A DNA stretch of 64,000 nt from an uncultured Serinicoccus sp. (lineage in GTDB: Bacteria > Actinomycetota > Actinomycetes > Actinomycetales > Dermatophilaceae), in the NCBI RefSeq assembly GCF_947500995.1, contig NZ_CANMUA010000002.1, positions 186,001 to 250,000 of the forward strand. Reading direction: 5' to 3'. A program made the translations under genes and the position numbers. Shown here one piece after another: positions 39,809 to 48,666 of the stretch; within the stretch, counting starts at the first letter, position 1, and every line of letters begins with the position of its first letter. The notes below the pieces were generated by a model that did not search any database, was not told where the DNA came from, and was given only the letters and a program-made list of their open reading frames with translations.

Positions 39809-41344
39809 GTGAACGTTCAACCACCCTTGTCCGCGACCCCTGCACCGCAGGCTCGCGTGAATCCTCTCCTCCTCGTCGCGCTGGGGGCGGTCCTCGCCGT
39901 CGTCCTCGGGCTGGGCGGGGTCTATCTCGGCATGACGCTGCGGGGGGACGCCACCGCAGCACCACCCGAGACCGAGCCCGTGGCCGTCGCGACGCCCGAC
40001 CCGGTGGTCGCCACGGCGGAGCCGGCCTCGGACTCCCTCAGCACCGACGAGCTCGCCGACCGGTACGCACCAGCCGTCTTCAAGGTCGAGGTCGAGGGGT
40101 GCAGCATGAGCGGATCCGGCTCGGCCTGGGTCCTCGACGAGCACCACCTGGTCACCAACTGGCACGTCGTCAGCATCGACCCGACACCCGAGCTGGTGAG
40201 CCGCGACGGCCAGACCAGAATGACGGGCACCGTCATCGGCGGCCGGACCGAGCCCGACATCGCCGTCATCGAGGTCGACGAGCCGATCCGCGCGGCTGCC
40301 CTCGACTGGGCCGACACCGGCGACCTCCGAGAGGGCGAGGAGATCGTCTCCCTGGGCTACCCCGCTCCCGCCGGCGACTTCTCGGTCACCCCGTCGACCA
40401 TCCTCAGCTTCCAGATGGACGGGGCCACCCGCGAGGCGATCCGGGGCGACGGCGCCCTCGACCACGGCAACTCCGGCGGCCCCGCCCTGACCGCGGACGG
40501 TGAGGTCGCCGGGGTCGCGACGGTCATGGTGCGCGAGGCCAACCAGCTGCAGATGGTGCCGCTGCTCTTCACCGCGGACGCGCTGCGGTCCACGGTGCAG
40601 GACGTCATCGACGACCCGACGACCGTGGAGGAGTCCTGCGACGAGCAGTTCGCCGAGCTCCCGGACGAGTGGGGGGACGACTTCGAGGACTGGTCGGCCA
40701 GTGGCCCGGACGCCTACGGCGACGACGCCACCCTGGACGCCCTGTGGGACTCGTGCGCGGCGGGGGACCTGGAGGCGTGCGACTCGCTGTGGTGGGACTC
40801 GCCGATCGGCTCGGGGTATGAGGCGTTCGCCGCCACGTGCGGCGGCACCAGTGAGGCCTCGCACGGGACCTGCGTCTCGGATGCCGAGTGGGCTGCCCAG
40901 GAGGCCGCGTGGGAGGCCGAGCGGGCCCAGGACGAGGCCGACCGGGCCGCCGAGGACGCGGCAGAGCAGGCCGCCGAGGAGCAGGCCCAGGCAGAGCAGG
41001 AGGCCGCGCTCGCCAGCCTGCTCTCCGCCTGCGAGGCGGGCGACATGCAGGCCTGCGACGACCTCTACTGGGAGTCGCCGGCGGGCAGCGAGGCCGAGGC
41101 CACAGGCGGGGACTGCGGCGGTCACTTCGCGGACTACTGGGGCTCCTGCGTCGACCGGGAGGCCGAGGCCGGCGAGATCACGACGCTGGTCGGGTCGTGC
41201 GAGGCAGGTGACATGCAGGCGTGCGACGACCTCTACTGGCAGTCACCGTCCGGGAGCGAGGCCGAGGCGATCGCGGAGGACTGCGGCGGCCGCTACCCCG
41301 GCGAGGGTGGCTCGTGCGTCTGGGCCGAGGAGGAGGACGAGTGA
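39809..41344 (+). CDS. Membrane-anchored HtrA-like serine protease with Cys repeats
   Basis: 511 residues from GTG 39809. One membrane helix (about 20-43, LLLVALGAVLAVVLGLGGVY), then a trypsin-like domain with the full triad: His in LVTNWHVV, Asp in EPDIAVIEV and Ser in DHGNSGGPALT. No PDZ domain. The C-terminal half has three repeats of a roughly 45-residue unit, SCxAGDxxACDxLYWxSPxG followed by a CGG and GTC/GSC, each with four or five cysteines; a charged Ala/Glu/Gln coiled coil separates the first from the other two. The repeats face the outside and probably form disulfide-locked binding modules. Substrates unknown. Confidence 0.82.
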   Translation: MNVQPPLSATPAPQARVNPLLLVALGAVLAVVLGLGGVYLGMTLRGDATAAPPETEPVAVATPDPVVATAEPASDSLSTDELADRYAPAVFKVEVEGCSMSGSGSAWVLDEHHLVTNWHVVSIDPTPELVSRDGQTRMTGTVIGGRTEPDIAVIEVDEPIRAAALDWADTGDLREGEEIVSLGYPAPAGDFSVTPSTILSFQMDGATREAIRGDGALDHGNSGGPALTADGEVAGVATVMVREANQLQMVPLLFTADALRSTVQDVIDDPTTVEESCDEQFAELPDEWGDDFEDWSASGPDAYGDDATLDALWDSCAAGDLEACDSLWWDSPIGSGYEAFAATCGGTSEASHGTCVSDAEWAAQEAAWEAERAQDEADRAAEDAAEQAAEEQAQAEQEAALASLLSACEAGDMQACDDLYWESPAGSEAEATGGDCGGHFADYWGSCVDREAEAGEITTLVGSCEAGDMQACDDLYWQSPSGSEAEAIAEDCGGRYPGEGGSCVWAEEEDE

Positions 41345-41357
41345 GCCGCCAGCCGCG

Positions 41358-42428
41358 TCAGACCTCGGCGCTGAGCAGCTCGGAGAGGTGGCCGTCGAGC
41401 TCGGCGAGGTAGGACTCCTCGAACCCGAAGAGCCCGAAGTGCCCGGCGACCGAGTGCAGGGTGCGCAGCTCGCTGCCGGGGACCAGCTCCTGCTCCCGGG
41501 CGCAGTCGCGCGGCGGGAAGAACATGTCCTCGTCGATGGGCAGCACGAAGGTCTTGGCAGTGATCCGCCCGAGCGCGGCCGCCAGGTCCCCTCCGGTATG
41601 CCGCGCGACGTCTCCGCGCTGCCACTTCCACGCCATACTCAGCAGGGCGTTCGGGTCCATCGCGGCGAACGTCGGCCGCAGGAACCGGTCGCGGAACTCC
41701 TCGAACGTGTCCCACGTGACGTCCGGCAGCTCGATCCCGCGCCAGAACTCCGAGCGCCAGAACTCGGTGGACAGGCCCACCACCGCCCAGATGTCTGCGT
41801 GCCTGCGGAGTCCCTCGCCCACGTCGGCGGGCGAGGCGTAGTCGCCGCCGTTCCACCCCGGGTCGGAGGTGATGGCGTCGATGAGGGTCTGGCTGAAGAG
41901 GAAGTCGTGCGGGGTGTTCTGCGCGGTGCCCGCGATCATCGCCGCGCGCTGCACCTTGTCCGGGAAGCGGACCGCCCACTCCCAGGTCTGCTGGGCCCCC
42001 ATCGACCCGCCCACGACGAGCGCCAGCCGCTCGATGCCGAACGTCTCGCGCAGCAGCTGCCCCTGGGCGCGGACGTCGTCACCGATGCGCACGTGCGGGA
42101 AGCCCGCCATCGCGATCTCGCCCTCCACGGTGTGCGGAGAGGTCGACAGGCCGTTGCCGATCTGGTTGACGACGACGATGAAGTAGCGGGAGGGGTCCAG
42201 CGCCCGCCCCTCCCCGATGTAGGTCAGGTCCCAGGTCTGGTGCGTGCCGGAGAACCAGGTCGGGATGAGGATCGCGTTGTCCTTGGCCTCGCTGAGCTCG
42301 CCGTAGGTGGCGACGGCGAGCTGGAGGTCCGGTATGACGCCGCCCTCCTCGAGCTCGAACCTCCCCAGGCTGTGGAGCTCGTAGGCGCCCTGCACCTCGG
42401 GTGTGTAGAAGGGGTTGTCGATCGGCAT
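41358..42428 (-). CDS. MetX-like alpha/beta hydrolase
   Basis: 356 residues, homoserine O-acetyltransferase superfamily. The nucleophile elbow is LALVVGGSMGAQQTWEWAV with Ser in GGSMG; the earlier WFSGTHQTWD and VVVNQIGNGLSTSPH and the late SVAGHFGLFGFE (His of the triad) are typical. Many proteins in this branch are not true MetX but esterases. Nothing nearby belongs to methionine synthesis, so I do not assign a gene symbol. ATG 42428 starts at MPIDNPFYTPEV. Confidence 0.8.
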   Translation of the reverse strand: MPIDNPFYTPEVQGAYELHSLGRFELEEGGVIPDLQLAVATYGELSEAKDNAILIPTWFSGTHQTWDLTYIGEGRALDPSRYFIVVVNQIGNGLSTSPHTVEGEIAMAGFPHVRIGDDVRAQGQLLRETFGIERLALVVGGSMGAQQTWEWAVRFPDKVQRAAMIAGTAQNTPHDFLFSQTLIDAITSDPGWNGGDYASPADVGEGLRRHADIWAVVGLSTEFWRSEFWRGIELPDVTWDTFEEFRDRFLRPTFAAMDPNALLSMAWKWQRGDVARHTGGDLAAALGRITAKTFVLPIDEDMFFPPRDCAREQELVPGSELRTLHSVAGHFGLFGFEESYLAELDGHLSELLSAEV

Positions 42429-42504
42429 GGCGGACTCCTCGTCGAGTGCGGTCACGGTGGTCGTGAGCCTAGTCCTCCGGCGCGGCTCCGTGGGAGACAT
42501 CTCG

Positions 42505-42548
42505 GGCGTGAGGAGCAAGAGTTCACGATTTTACGCAATATCGTCATC
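42505..42548. promoter_or_regulatory. AT-rich promoter/operator region
   Basis: Between divergent genes the DNA turns AT-rich: ACGATTTTACGCAATATCGT has ACGAT/ATCGT arms, ending eight bases before the ATG at 42549. A self-regulation site for the ArsR-like gene is plausible. Confidence 0.4.
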
Positions 42549-43069
42549 ATGGACAACGAACGATGGTCGGCCTTGGAGGAGCGGGTGGCCGCGCTGGAGC
42601 GGGTCGTGACGCGGGGCGCCGGAGCGGAGGCCTCACCGCCGCCCACCGCCGGCGAGCTGACCTCGACCCCGCGGTCTTCTGGGCCCTGCTCGGCCTGGAG
42701 GCGCGCGCCGCCGACCCGGGCGCGGTGATGGTCGTCGGCTCCGTCACCACCCCGTCCGGTCAGACCGCGCGGTGGCAGCTCGGCGCGGGCACCGACGACC
42801 TGCTGGCCGATGAGTGGGACGGAGTCGCCGAGCGGCTCGCCGCGCTCGGGCACCCGGTCCGCCTGCGCCTCCTGCGGCACGTCCTGCACGGCCGCAGCAC
42901 CGCCCGCGAGCTGACCGAGGTGGAGGGCATCGGCACCAGGGGGCAGGTCTACCACCACCTGCGCCAGCTGACCGCCGCCGGCTGGCTGCGGAACCGGGGC
43001 AGCCACTACGAGGTGCCGGTCGAGTCCGTCGTCCCGCTGCTCACGACCGTCCTCGGAGGTCGCCGGTGA
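42549..43069 (+). pseudogene. ArsR-like winged-helix regulator with a frameshift
   Basis: The frame from ATG 42549 starts naturally (MDNERWSALEERVAALERVV) but runs out of family sequence near 42657. The rest continues in another frame: DLDPAVFWALLGLEARAADP, then AALGHPVRLRLLRHVLHGRS and the helix YHHLRQLTAAGWLRNRGSHY. One base, most likely a G in GAGCTG-GACCTC, is missing at about 42659. Either a real mutation or a sequence error; a start at ATG 42563 would give a full frame but an unnatural Gly/Arg-rich N-terminus. The C-terminal HTH is intact, and the stop overlaps the peptidase start. Confidence 0.7.
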
Positions 43070-43914
43070 GACGGGCCGTCGCGTCGTCGATGACGTGGTG
43101 GGTCCGGCTGTTCGTCGTCTCCCTGCTGGCCGTGATCGTCCTGGACCTGCCGGCATGGGCGTTCCTGCTGCCGCCCGCGTTCTACGCCGTGAGCCTGGTC
43201 CGCCCGCCGCCTCCGCAGGACCCGGAACCGCGGTGGCTGTCCGCGCCGGTCCGGGGCCGGTGGGTCGGGCTCAACAGCCCCGCCGACAAGGTGCCCAGCC
43301 ACGGGGTCCGGGCGTACGGGCAGGCCTACGCGATCGACATCCTCCACCCCGAGCCGGGCGACGCACCGCGCTCGCTGGGCTGGAGACACGGGCTGCGGGA
43401 CCCGGAGACCTTCTCCTGCTTCGGTGAGCCGGTGTATGCCGTCGCGCCCGGCACCGTCGTGCGCGCCACCGACCGTCTCCGGGACCAGCCCTCGCGAAGC
43501 AGTTGGCCGGCGGTCGTCTGGATGCTCGTCGTCGAGGGCCTGCTGCGGGAGCTGGCCGGCCCCCGTTTCATCCTGGGCAACCACCTCGTGCTCGACCACG
43601 GCGACGGGACGTTCACGGCCTACGCCCACCTGCGCCGCGGCTCGATCCTGGTGTCTCCGGGTGACCGGGTCGAGACCGGTCAGGAGCTGGCCGCCGTCGG
43701 CAACACCGGGAACACCTCCGAACCGCACCTGCACGTGCAGCTCATGGACCGTGCCCGCGTCACGGCGGCGGCAGGGCTGCCCTTCCGCTGGCGAGGAATC
43801 GACATCGAGGCCGGCGCTGGGTCGGCGGCGCAGGACGACGATGCCGTCGAGGTGGTCGACGGGCTGCCGGCAGCAGGACAGACCTTCACCGCTGCCCCGC
43901 CTCCCGGACGGTGA
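43066..43914 (+). CDS. Membrane-anchored M23 (LytM) peptidase-like protein
   Basis: 282 residues from GTG 43066 (GTGA overlap with the HTH gene). Two N-terminal hydrophobic segments (about 11-45) anchor it. The M23 domain includes YGQAYAIDILHPE (first metal ligand region), NHLVLDHGDGTFTAYAHLRR, GDRVETGQELAAVGNTGNTS and EPHLHVQLMD with the HxH zinc motif. Cuts peptidoglycan cross-links or acts as a binding protein. The coupling to an HTH gene suggests the pair is one regulated unit. Confidence 0.85.
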   Translation: MRRAVASSMTWWVRLFVVSLLAVIVLDLPAWAFLLPPAFYAVSLVRPPPPQDPEPRWLSAPVRGRWVGLNSPADKVPSHGVRAYGQAYAIDILHPEPGDAPRSLGWRHGLRDPETFSCFGEPVYAVAPGTVVRATDRLRDQPSRSSWPAVVWMLVVEGLLRELAGPRFILGNHLVLDHGDGTFTAYAHLRRGSILVSPGDRVETGQELAAVGNTGNTSEPHLHVQLMDRARVTAAAGLPFRWRGIDIEAGAGSAAQDDDAVEVVDGLPAAGQTFTAAPPPGR

Positions 43915-43994
43915 TCTGCCCCCGGTGATCAACTCGGCGCACGGGCTACCGAAAGTGCTACCGTTGTACCCCATCATTGGGGACGGAGAGCGTT

Positions 43995-44270
43995 GTGCCA
44001 GAGCAGTCCATCGGCATCCGCGAGTTCAAGCAGAATGCCTCGGCGGCGGTCTCCCGGGCAGCCGCCGGGGAGGCGTTGGTGGTCACCGACCACGGTCGGC
44101 CGGTCGCCCGGCTGGTGCCTTTCGGCGCGAACCGCACCTCTGAGCTCGTGAACGCGGGACTCGCCCGCCCGCCTCGGGCGGATCTGGCGGACCTCCCTCG
44201 GCCGGAGGGCACGTCCACCACCGCGGTGTCGAAGGCTCTCGCCCATGACCGTGAGGACCGGCGGTACTGA
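43995..44270 (+). CDS. Phd/YefM-family antitoxin
   Basis: 91 residues from GTG 43995 with GGACGGAGAG upstream. The N-terminal DNA-binding/dimer domain reads SIGIREFKQNASAAVSRAAA and GEALVVTDHGRPVARLVPF, classic for Phd/VapB-type antitoxins; the rest is the flexible toxin-neutralising tail. It ends one base into the toxin remnant (TGATGG). The toxin is broken, so this antitoxin may now only autoregulate or neutralise related toxins elsewhere. Confidence 0.88.
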   Translation: MPEQSIGIREFKQNASAAVSRAAAGEALVVTDHGRPVARLVPFGANRTSELVNAGLARPPRADLADLPRPEGTSTTAVSKALAHDREDRRY

Positions 44271-44651
44271 TGGCCTGGTACCTCTACACCTCGGGACTCG
44301 TGAAGCTTGTCGCCCCGAAGCCCGAGCCCGAGGCGCTTCGTGGGTGGCTCGGGTCCCGTCCTGAGTCGCTCGCGACCTCCGACCTCGCACGCACCGAGTT
44401 CCGGCGCGCGCGGCCGAGGTGGCGCCGCTGGCGCGCCAGGTCCTCGACACCCTGACGGCCGTCCGGTTGGGTCGGCCGTCTTCGAGGAAGCCGCCCGCCC
44501 CGAGCCACCAGCGCTTCGCTCGCTGGACGCGCTGCACCTTGCGGCGGCGCTGATGCTCGAGGACGATCTGCTCGGCGTAGTGACCTACGACGACCGGCTC
44601 GCGGAGGCGAGTCGCCATCTCGGGTTCCCCACCTTCGCGCCCGGCGGCTGA
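44270..44651 (+). pseudogene. Decayed VapC (PIN domain) toxin
   Basis: Three pieces of one PIN protein in three frames: MAWYLYTSGLVKLVAPKPEP to TSDLARTEFRRA, then AAEVAPLARQVLDTLTAVRL from 44410, then SAVFEEAARPEPPALRSLDA with LHLAAALMLEDDLLGVVTYD to the stop at 44651. So two frameshifts are needed. The first catalytic aspartate is also lost: the family YLDTSALVKL reads YLYTSGLVKL here. The later acidic residues (SLDALHLAAAL, TYDDRLAEA) remain. A non-functional toxin next to an intact antitoxin. Confidence 0.88.
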
Positions 44652-44717
44652 AGATCACTCCACGTCGTCCACAAGGGCTTTGACCGGCGATCCCCGGTTC
44701 GCCCTCGTACGCCGCGA

Positions 44718-45959
44718 TCAGGGCTGGTCGTCGTCTGCCCCGAGCCCGCGCTTCTCCTCGATCTTGCGCGCCCGTCGGAGCACGCGATCGTCTCGGAACT
44801 TCCCGACGCGCTGACCGGCACCCTTCGCCCTACCCACGGCGCTGGCACCCGCGCCACCGACGGCGGTCGAGGTCTCGTCGAAGAGCCCGCGCGCGGCCCG
44901 TCGCCAGGGCGTCGACGCCACTTCGATCCCAGCGACCTGCAGGTCCGCGTGCTGGGCGAAGGTCGCGACGTGGGTGGTGATCGCACCGGCGCGTCGCGCG
45001 ACCCGCGGCGCGCTCAGCGGGTTGACGACGGTCGAGAGGTTCGACAGCGCAGCGGACTCGGACACCGAGGCCGCAATGTCCCGCAACGCCTGCTCGATGC
45101 GCCTGACTCGATCGGCTCGGGCGATCTCGATGCCCTGCCGGTGGCTGTCGACCTGCTCAGGACCCTCGTCGAAGACCCGGGCGAGCTCGAGGACGTACTG
45201 CCGGTCCTGCAGCGCGATACACCGCGCCAGCACGCCCAGCCAGAACTGAGCGTCGTCCGCCGCCTCCCCCAGCACCTTGGCAGCCTGGTCGGCATCGCCC
45301 GCGCTCCGGGCCACCTCCTCGGCCAGAGCCGCCAGCTCGGCGATCGCCTCGTGCTGCATGGTCGCCAGCGCAAGCGAGTTGCTCTGGACCTTCGACCACG
45401 TGGTCGACGACACCCTGCCGGTCTGCTCGAAGATGCTCGCCGCCTCGTCGATCACGGCGGTCACGCCGCCGAGCTGGCCCAGCGTCTGCGTCTTGCGCTG
45501 CTTGAGCAGCTTGTCCAGCTTGGCGTCGATGATCTCGAGGTATGCCGTGATGTCGTCGAGGGCCGCCTCTATCGCGTACTGGGCCGCCAGGCCGCCCAGA
45601 ACGGCTGACGCGGTGGGTGTCGCGAGGGCCCCTGCAGACAGCGGGTCGAGCTTGAGGTGCTGGAGGATCTTTCCCGTGTCACCCCGCAGGACTCCAGAGG
45701 CGACTTTGCCTACTCCCCCAGCCTTCTTGACGGCTTCGGCTGACTCTGCCGTGAGTTTGACCCACCTGCCACTGTTGGCCATGGCGTCGCCTGCCGCCAC
45801 TCCGACATAGCCGGCGACTCGCGCCACCTGTTGCGGCGAGATCTTCTTCACTGGTGTGAGGGAATGGTCCTCGATCTGGACGAGTGCGTCCTCGTCACCG
45901 AAGAGCAGAAGGCCATCCTGCGTCTCGAATACCTGGACCGTCGCCCCATCGCCCGCCAT
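44718..45959 (-). CDS. Helical hypothetical protein, 413 residues
   Basis: From ATG 45959 (MAGDGATVQVFETQDGLLLF). Not recognised. The N-terminal 40 residues look beta-rich, followed by a Gly/Ala-rich stretch (about 105-135, ALATPTASAVLGGLAAQYAI) that might touch a membrane, then long amphipathic helices (YLEIIDAKLDKLLKQRKTQT and VLELARVFDEGPEQVDSHRQ) and a basic tail (RDDRVLRRARKIEEKRG). Looks like a pore-forming or scaffold helical bundle, but this is only a composition-based guess. The gene is divergent from the DUF429-RusA gene. Confidence 0.65.
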   Translation of the reverse strand: MAGDGATVQVFETQDGLLLFGDEDALVQIEDHSLTPVKKISPQQVARVAGYVGVAAGDAMANSGRWVKLTAESAEAVKKAGGVGKVASGVLRGDTGKILQHLKLDPLSAGALATPTASAVLGGLAAQYAIEAALDDITAYLEIIDAKLDKLLKQRKTQTLGQLGGVTAVIDEAASIFEQTGRVSSTTWSKVQSNSLALATMQHEAIAELAALAEEVARSAGDADQAAKVLGEAADDAQFWLGVLARCIALQDRQYVLELARVFDEGPEQVDSHRQGIEIARADRVRRIEQALRDIAASVSESAALSNLSTVVNPLSAPRVARRAGAITTHVATFAQHADLQVAGIEVASTPWRRAARGLFDETSTAVGGAGASAVGRAKGAGQRVGKFRDDRVLRRARKIEEKRGLGADDDQP

Positions 45960-46012
45960 GCGGCCGATAGTACCGATGGTCTGGGCGCCACCATTCTTGA
46001 CACAATCTCCAG

Positions 46013-47236
46013 ATGTTCGTAGGAATCGACCTGGCATGGAACGACCGGGCGCGTACCGGGCTCGCCGCACTGGATGACGACGGCCGCCTCGTGGCGTCGG
46101 CCTCCGTGAGGAGCAACACGGAGATCGACACCTGGCTCGACAGGCATACCTCCGATCTCCCCGACGTCGTTGCTGTGGACGCGCCGCTCATCGTCACCAA
46201 CCCGGACGGGCAGCGACCCTGCGAACGCATGATCACCGCGGCTTTCGGGCGCTACGACGCGGGCTGCCACGCCAGCAACCTGAGCAAGCCCTACTTCGAT
46301 CCCCCGCGGGCACAGCTGTTGGCGGACCGCAGGGGGTGGAATCCCGATCCCGGATCGAACGGGCCCGGCGTCTGCTTGGAGGTCTACCCCCACCCGGCGA
46401 TGGTCGGACTCTTCCACCTCGGACGAATCCTGCCCTACAAAGGAAAGGGTGGTCGCACCGTCGAGGTGAGACGGGCGGCGACCCTGGAGCTGTTGGACCG
46501 GATGGAAGGTCTCGACCAGTTGGAGGTGGTCGAGAACGAACGGTGGCTGCAGCTCAGAAGGACAGCAGACGAAGCCTCGCGCCCCATGCATCTGGATGGC
46601 ATCGAGGACGAGATCGATGCCATCTTCTGCGCCTACCTCGCCTGGTCGTGGCGCCACCGTCGCGAGGATCTCGAGGTGTATGGCGACACCACCTCGGGCT
46701 ACATCGTCGCCCCTCCCCCTCCGACGCACCCGACGACTCCTCGTGTCCCTCGCCCAGCGCCACGTGCGTCAGGTGATGCCGACCACCTCAGCCACGTGAG
46801 CGTGAGCTTCTCTGTCTCAGGGCAACCCGCGACCTTCGCCACGGCAGGCGAGCGGGCGTGGCGGGACCTGGTGGAGCTGGCGGCAGTCGAGGCCATGGGT
46901 GGGCGCCCGACTCTGCGGGGCCGGCTGAGCGTGCACGTCGACTTCGTCACCGCCCAGCGACACGGCAAGCACCCGGGCTGGGACCTCGACAACCTCATCA
47001 AGCCGACCATCGACGCCCTCACCCCCGTCATCGGACCGCGCGAGGGCCAGTGGACGCACGCGCAGCCTGACGACGAACGAGTCGACGAGATCATCGCCAG
47101 GAAGCGACCGGCGGAGGCTGACGAGCAACCAGGAGCGCGAATCGTCGTCTCGGAGATGGCCGCGCACATGTCCGGCACGACAGGACATTCACCGGCGATG
47201 TCATGGGCAGGCTCCGGGGCGACGACACCTCGATGA
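46013..47236 (+). CDS. DUF429 (RNase H-like) protein fused to RusA-like resolvase
   Basis: 407 residues. Residues 1-225 are DUF429: MFVGIDLAWNDRARTGLAAL with the RNase H-fold Asp, VAVDAPLIVTNPDGQRPCER, GVCLEVYPHPAMV and DGIEDEIDAIFCAYLA. A Pro-rich linker (about 233-255) leads to a RusA-like domain (about 262-395) with the resolvase aspartates in GWDLDNLIKPTIDALTPVI and DDERVDEIIARK. RusA cuts Holliday junctions; DUF429 is an uncharacterised nuclease-like family. A TTGACA box lies 19 bases before the ATG. A combined nuclease role in repair is inferred. Confidence 0.8.
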   Translation: MFVGIDLAWNDRARTGLAALDDDGRLVASASVRSNTEIDTWLDRHTSDLPDVVAVDAPLIVTNPDGQRPCERMITAAFGRYDAGCHASNLSKPYFDPPRAQLLADRRGWNPDPGSNGPGVCLEVYPHPAMVGLFHLGRILPYKGKGGRTVEVRRAATLELLDRMEGLDQLEVVENERWLQLRRTADEASRPMHLDGIEDEIDAIFCAYLAWSWRHRREDLEVYGDTTSGYIVAPPPPTHPTTPRVPRPAPRASGDADHLSHVSVSFSVSGQPATFATAGERAWRDLVELAAVEAMGGRPTLRGRLSVHVDFVTAQRHGKHPGWDLDNLIKPTIDALTPVIGPREGQWTHAQPDDERVDEIIARKRPAEADEQPGARIVVSEMAAHMSGTTGHSPAMSWAGSGATTPR

Positions 47237-47317
47237 GCGTGGGGCGTCTTGCCAGTGCTCGTTGCCGTTCTTCTGGTCTACTGCTCTCGCACACCACCGA
47301 TGACTTGGGGGGACTCA

Positions 47318-47731
47318 GTGACCGAGCCGACCGCCAGCACCACGCGAACCTGCGATGCGTGCAGGACCGAGCAGACGACGGATGACCATGGCGGCATCGC
47401 CATTCACCACACCGAATCGGGCGAGCCGTGCCCGGCGGGTATGAAGTGGGGCTCCGCGGCACCCGCCGCAGGGCTCATCGGCTGGGGCCTGGGACTCCTC
47501 CTCGCGGCGGCTCTGCCCTTCGTCCTGGGGTTTCGCGGGATGATGAACGCGTCGATGTACTCGGACGGCAGCGCGTCCGTGTGGTTCGTCGTGTCCGCGG
47601 TCATGAACATCGTCGGCATCATCGTCCTATGCATCGGCACCTACCGCCTGGCGCGAAAGGCCGACGTCGCCTTTCTCATCACCCAGCGCCGCTACATGGG
47701 CATCACGGAGAACAGCCGCGAGATGGATTGA
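47318..47731 (+). CDS. Small membrane protein with an N-terminal Cys motif
   Basis: 137 residues from GTG 47318, preceded by GGGGGGA. CDACRTEQTTDDHGGIAIHH and GEPCPAG hold three cysteines and two histidines that could bind zinc. Two membrane segments follow (about 45-70 and 85-110, ending at a positive loop). Not recognised. The frame is open upstream to 47249, but the ribosome site supports the shorter form. Confidence 0.55.
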   Translation: MTEPTASTTRTCDACRTEQTTDDHGGIAIHHTESGEPCPAGMKWGSAAPAAGLIGWGLGLLLAAALPFVLGFRGMMNASMYSDGSASVWFVVSAVMNIVGIIVLCIGTYRLARKADVAFLITQRRYMGITENSREMD

Positions 47732-47813
47732 GACGAGATGCGTTGAGGCGGGCGAGGACCCCACTCACGGCATGGTCAGGCGCTCAGCAGTCAGCCAGGC
47801 GCCCCGCCAGGCT

Positions 47814-48506
47814 TCAGTCGGCCCGCGGCAGGGTGCGCAGCGTGGCGGCAGCGGCGAAGGCCAGGTGCTCGCGCATCAGCGTCGCTGCCCGCGGACCGTC
47901 GCACTCGATGATCGCCTGGGTCACCGCCCGCAGCTCGCGCACCGCCGTCGCGCCGCGACCGGACTCGGACAGGCTGGAGACGCAGAGGACCCGCACCCGC
48001 GCCTGGACCACGCCCAGCTCCTCGCGCAGCACGGAGCTCCCCGCACCGGCGAAGAGAGCCTCGTAGAAGTCGTCGCGGACCCGCATCACCTCGGAGGCCG
48101 CCAGCCCGTCCTCGACCGCCGCATCGAGCGCGTCGAGGGCCTCCTGCAGCCGCTGGACGTCCGCCACCCCGGCGCGCTCGACGAAGGTCTCGACGAGCAG
48201 CCCCTCGATCGCCGCGCGCAGCCGGTAGAGGTCCCTCGCCTCGCCGCTGTCGATGGCCCGCACCACGGCCCCGCGCCGTGGCTGGATCTGGACGAGCCCC
48301 TCGGCAGCCAGCTGGCGGAGCGTCTCGCGCACGGTCGCCCGGGACACCTCGAACCGGTCGATGAGCTCGCGCTCGATGAGGCGCTGCCCGGGCGCCAGCT
48401 GATGGTCGAGGATCTGCCGGCTCAGCTCCTGGTGGACCCGCTCCGACCGGGACGCCGGCGCAGCGTCGGTCGCACCAGTCTCCCGGTATGTCGTCGCTGC
48501 AGTCAT
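47814..48506 (-). CDS. GntR/FadR-family regulator (FCD domain)
   Basis: 230 residues from ATG 48506. The winged helix (about 25-90) reads LIERELIDRFEVSRATVRET and LRQLAAEGLVQIQPRRGAVV; the FCD effector domain fills the rest with metal-ligand type DDFYEALFAGAGS and a late HLAFA. Divergent from the aromatic-degradation operon, so it very likely controls it through the dyad at 48579, with a ring-cleavage product as ligand. Confidence 0.88.
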   Translation of the reverse strand: MTAATTYRETGATDAAPASRSERVHQELSRQILDHQLAPGQRLIERELIDRFEVSRATVRETLRQLAAEGLVQIQPRRGAVVRAIDSGEARDLYRLRAAIEGLLVETFVERAGVADVQRLQEALDALDAAVEDGLAASEVMRVRDDFYEALFAGAGSSVLREELGVVQARVRVLCVSSLSESGRGATAVRELRAVTQAIIECDGPRAATLMREHLAFAAAATLRTLPRAD

Positions 48507-48578
48507 GCGACCGAGCCTAGCGCCCAACACCCGGCGATGTGGTCACAAAGCGGACAAGACCTGCATACTTCGCACCTA

Positions 48579-48589
48579 TTGTCCGACAA
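48579..48589. promoter_or_regulatory. Dyad TTGTC-C-GACAA, candidate GntR operator
   Basis: Five-base perfect arms around one base, in the gap between the regulator and the dioxygenase operon. GACAAGAC also appears nearby at 48553. A TAGCGT -10 box follows at 48602-48607, so a bound repressor would block the promoter. Confidence 0.55.
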
Positions 48590-48666
48590 GACGACGAGTG
48601 CTAGCGTCCGAAGACCGACGATCGGGTCGGTCACCGCTCTGGGTGCGCATCAAAGGAGATTCGCCC

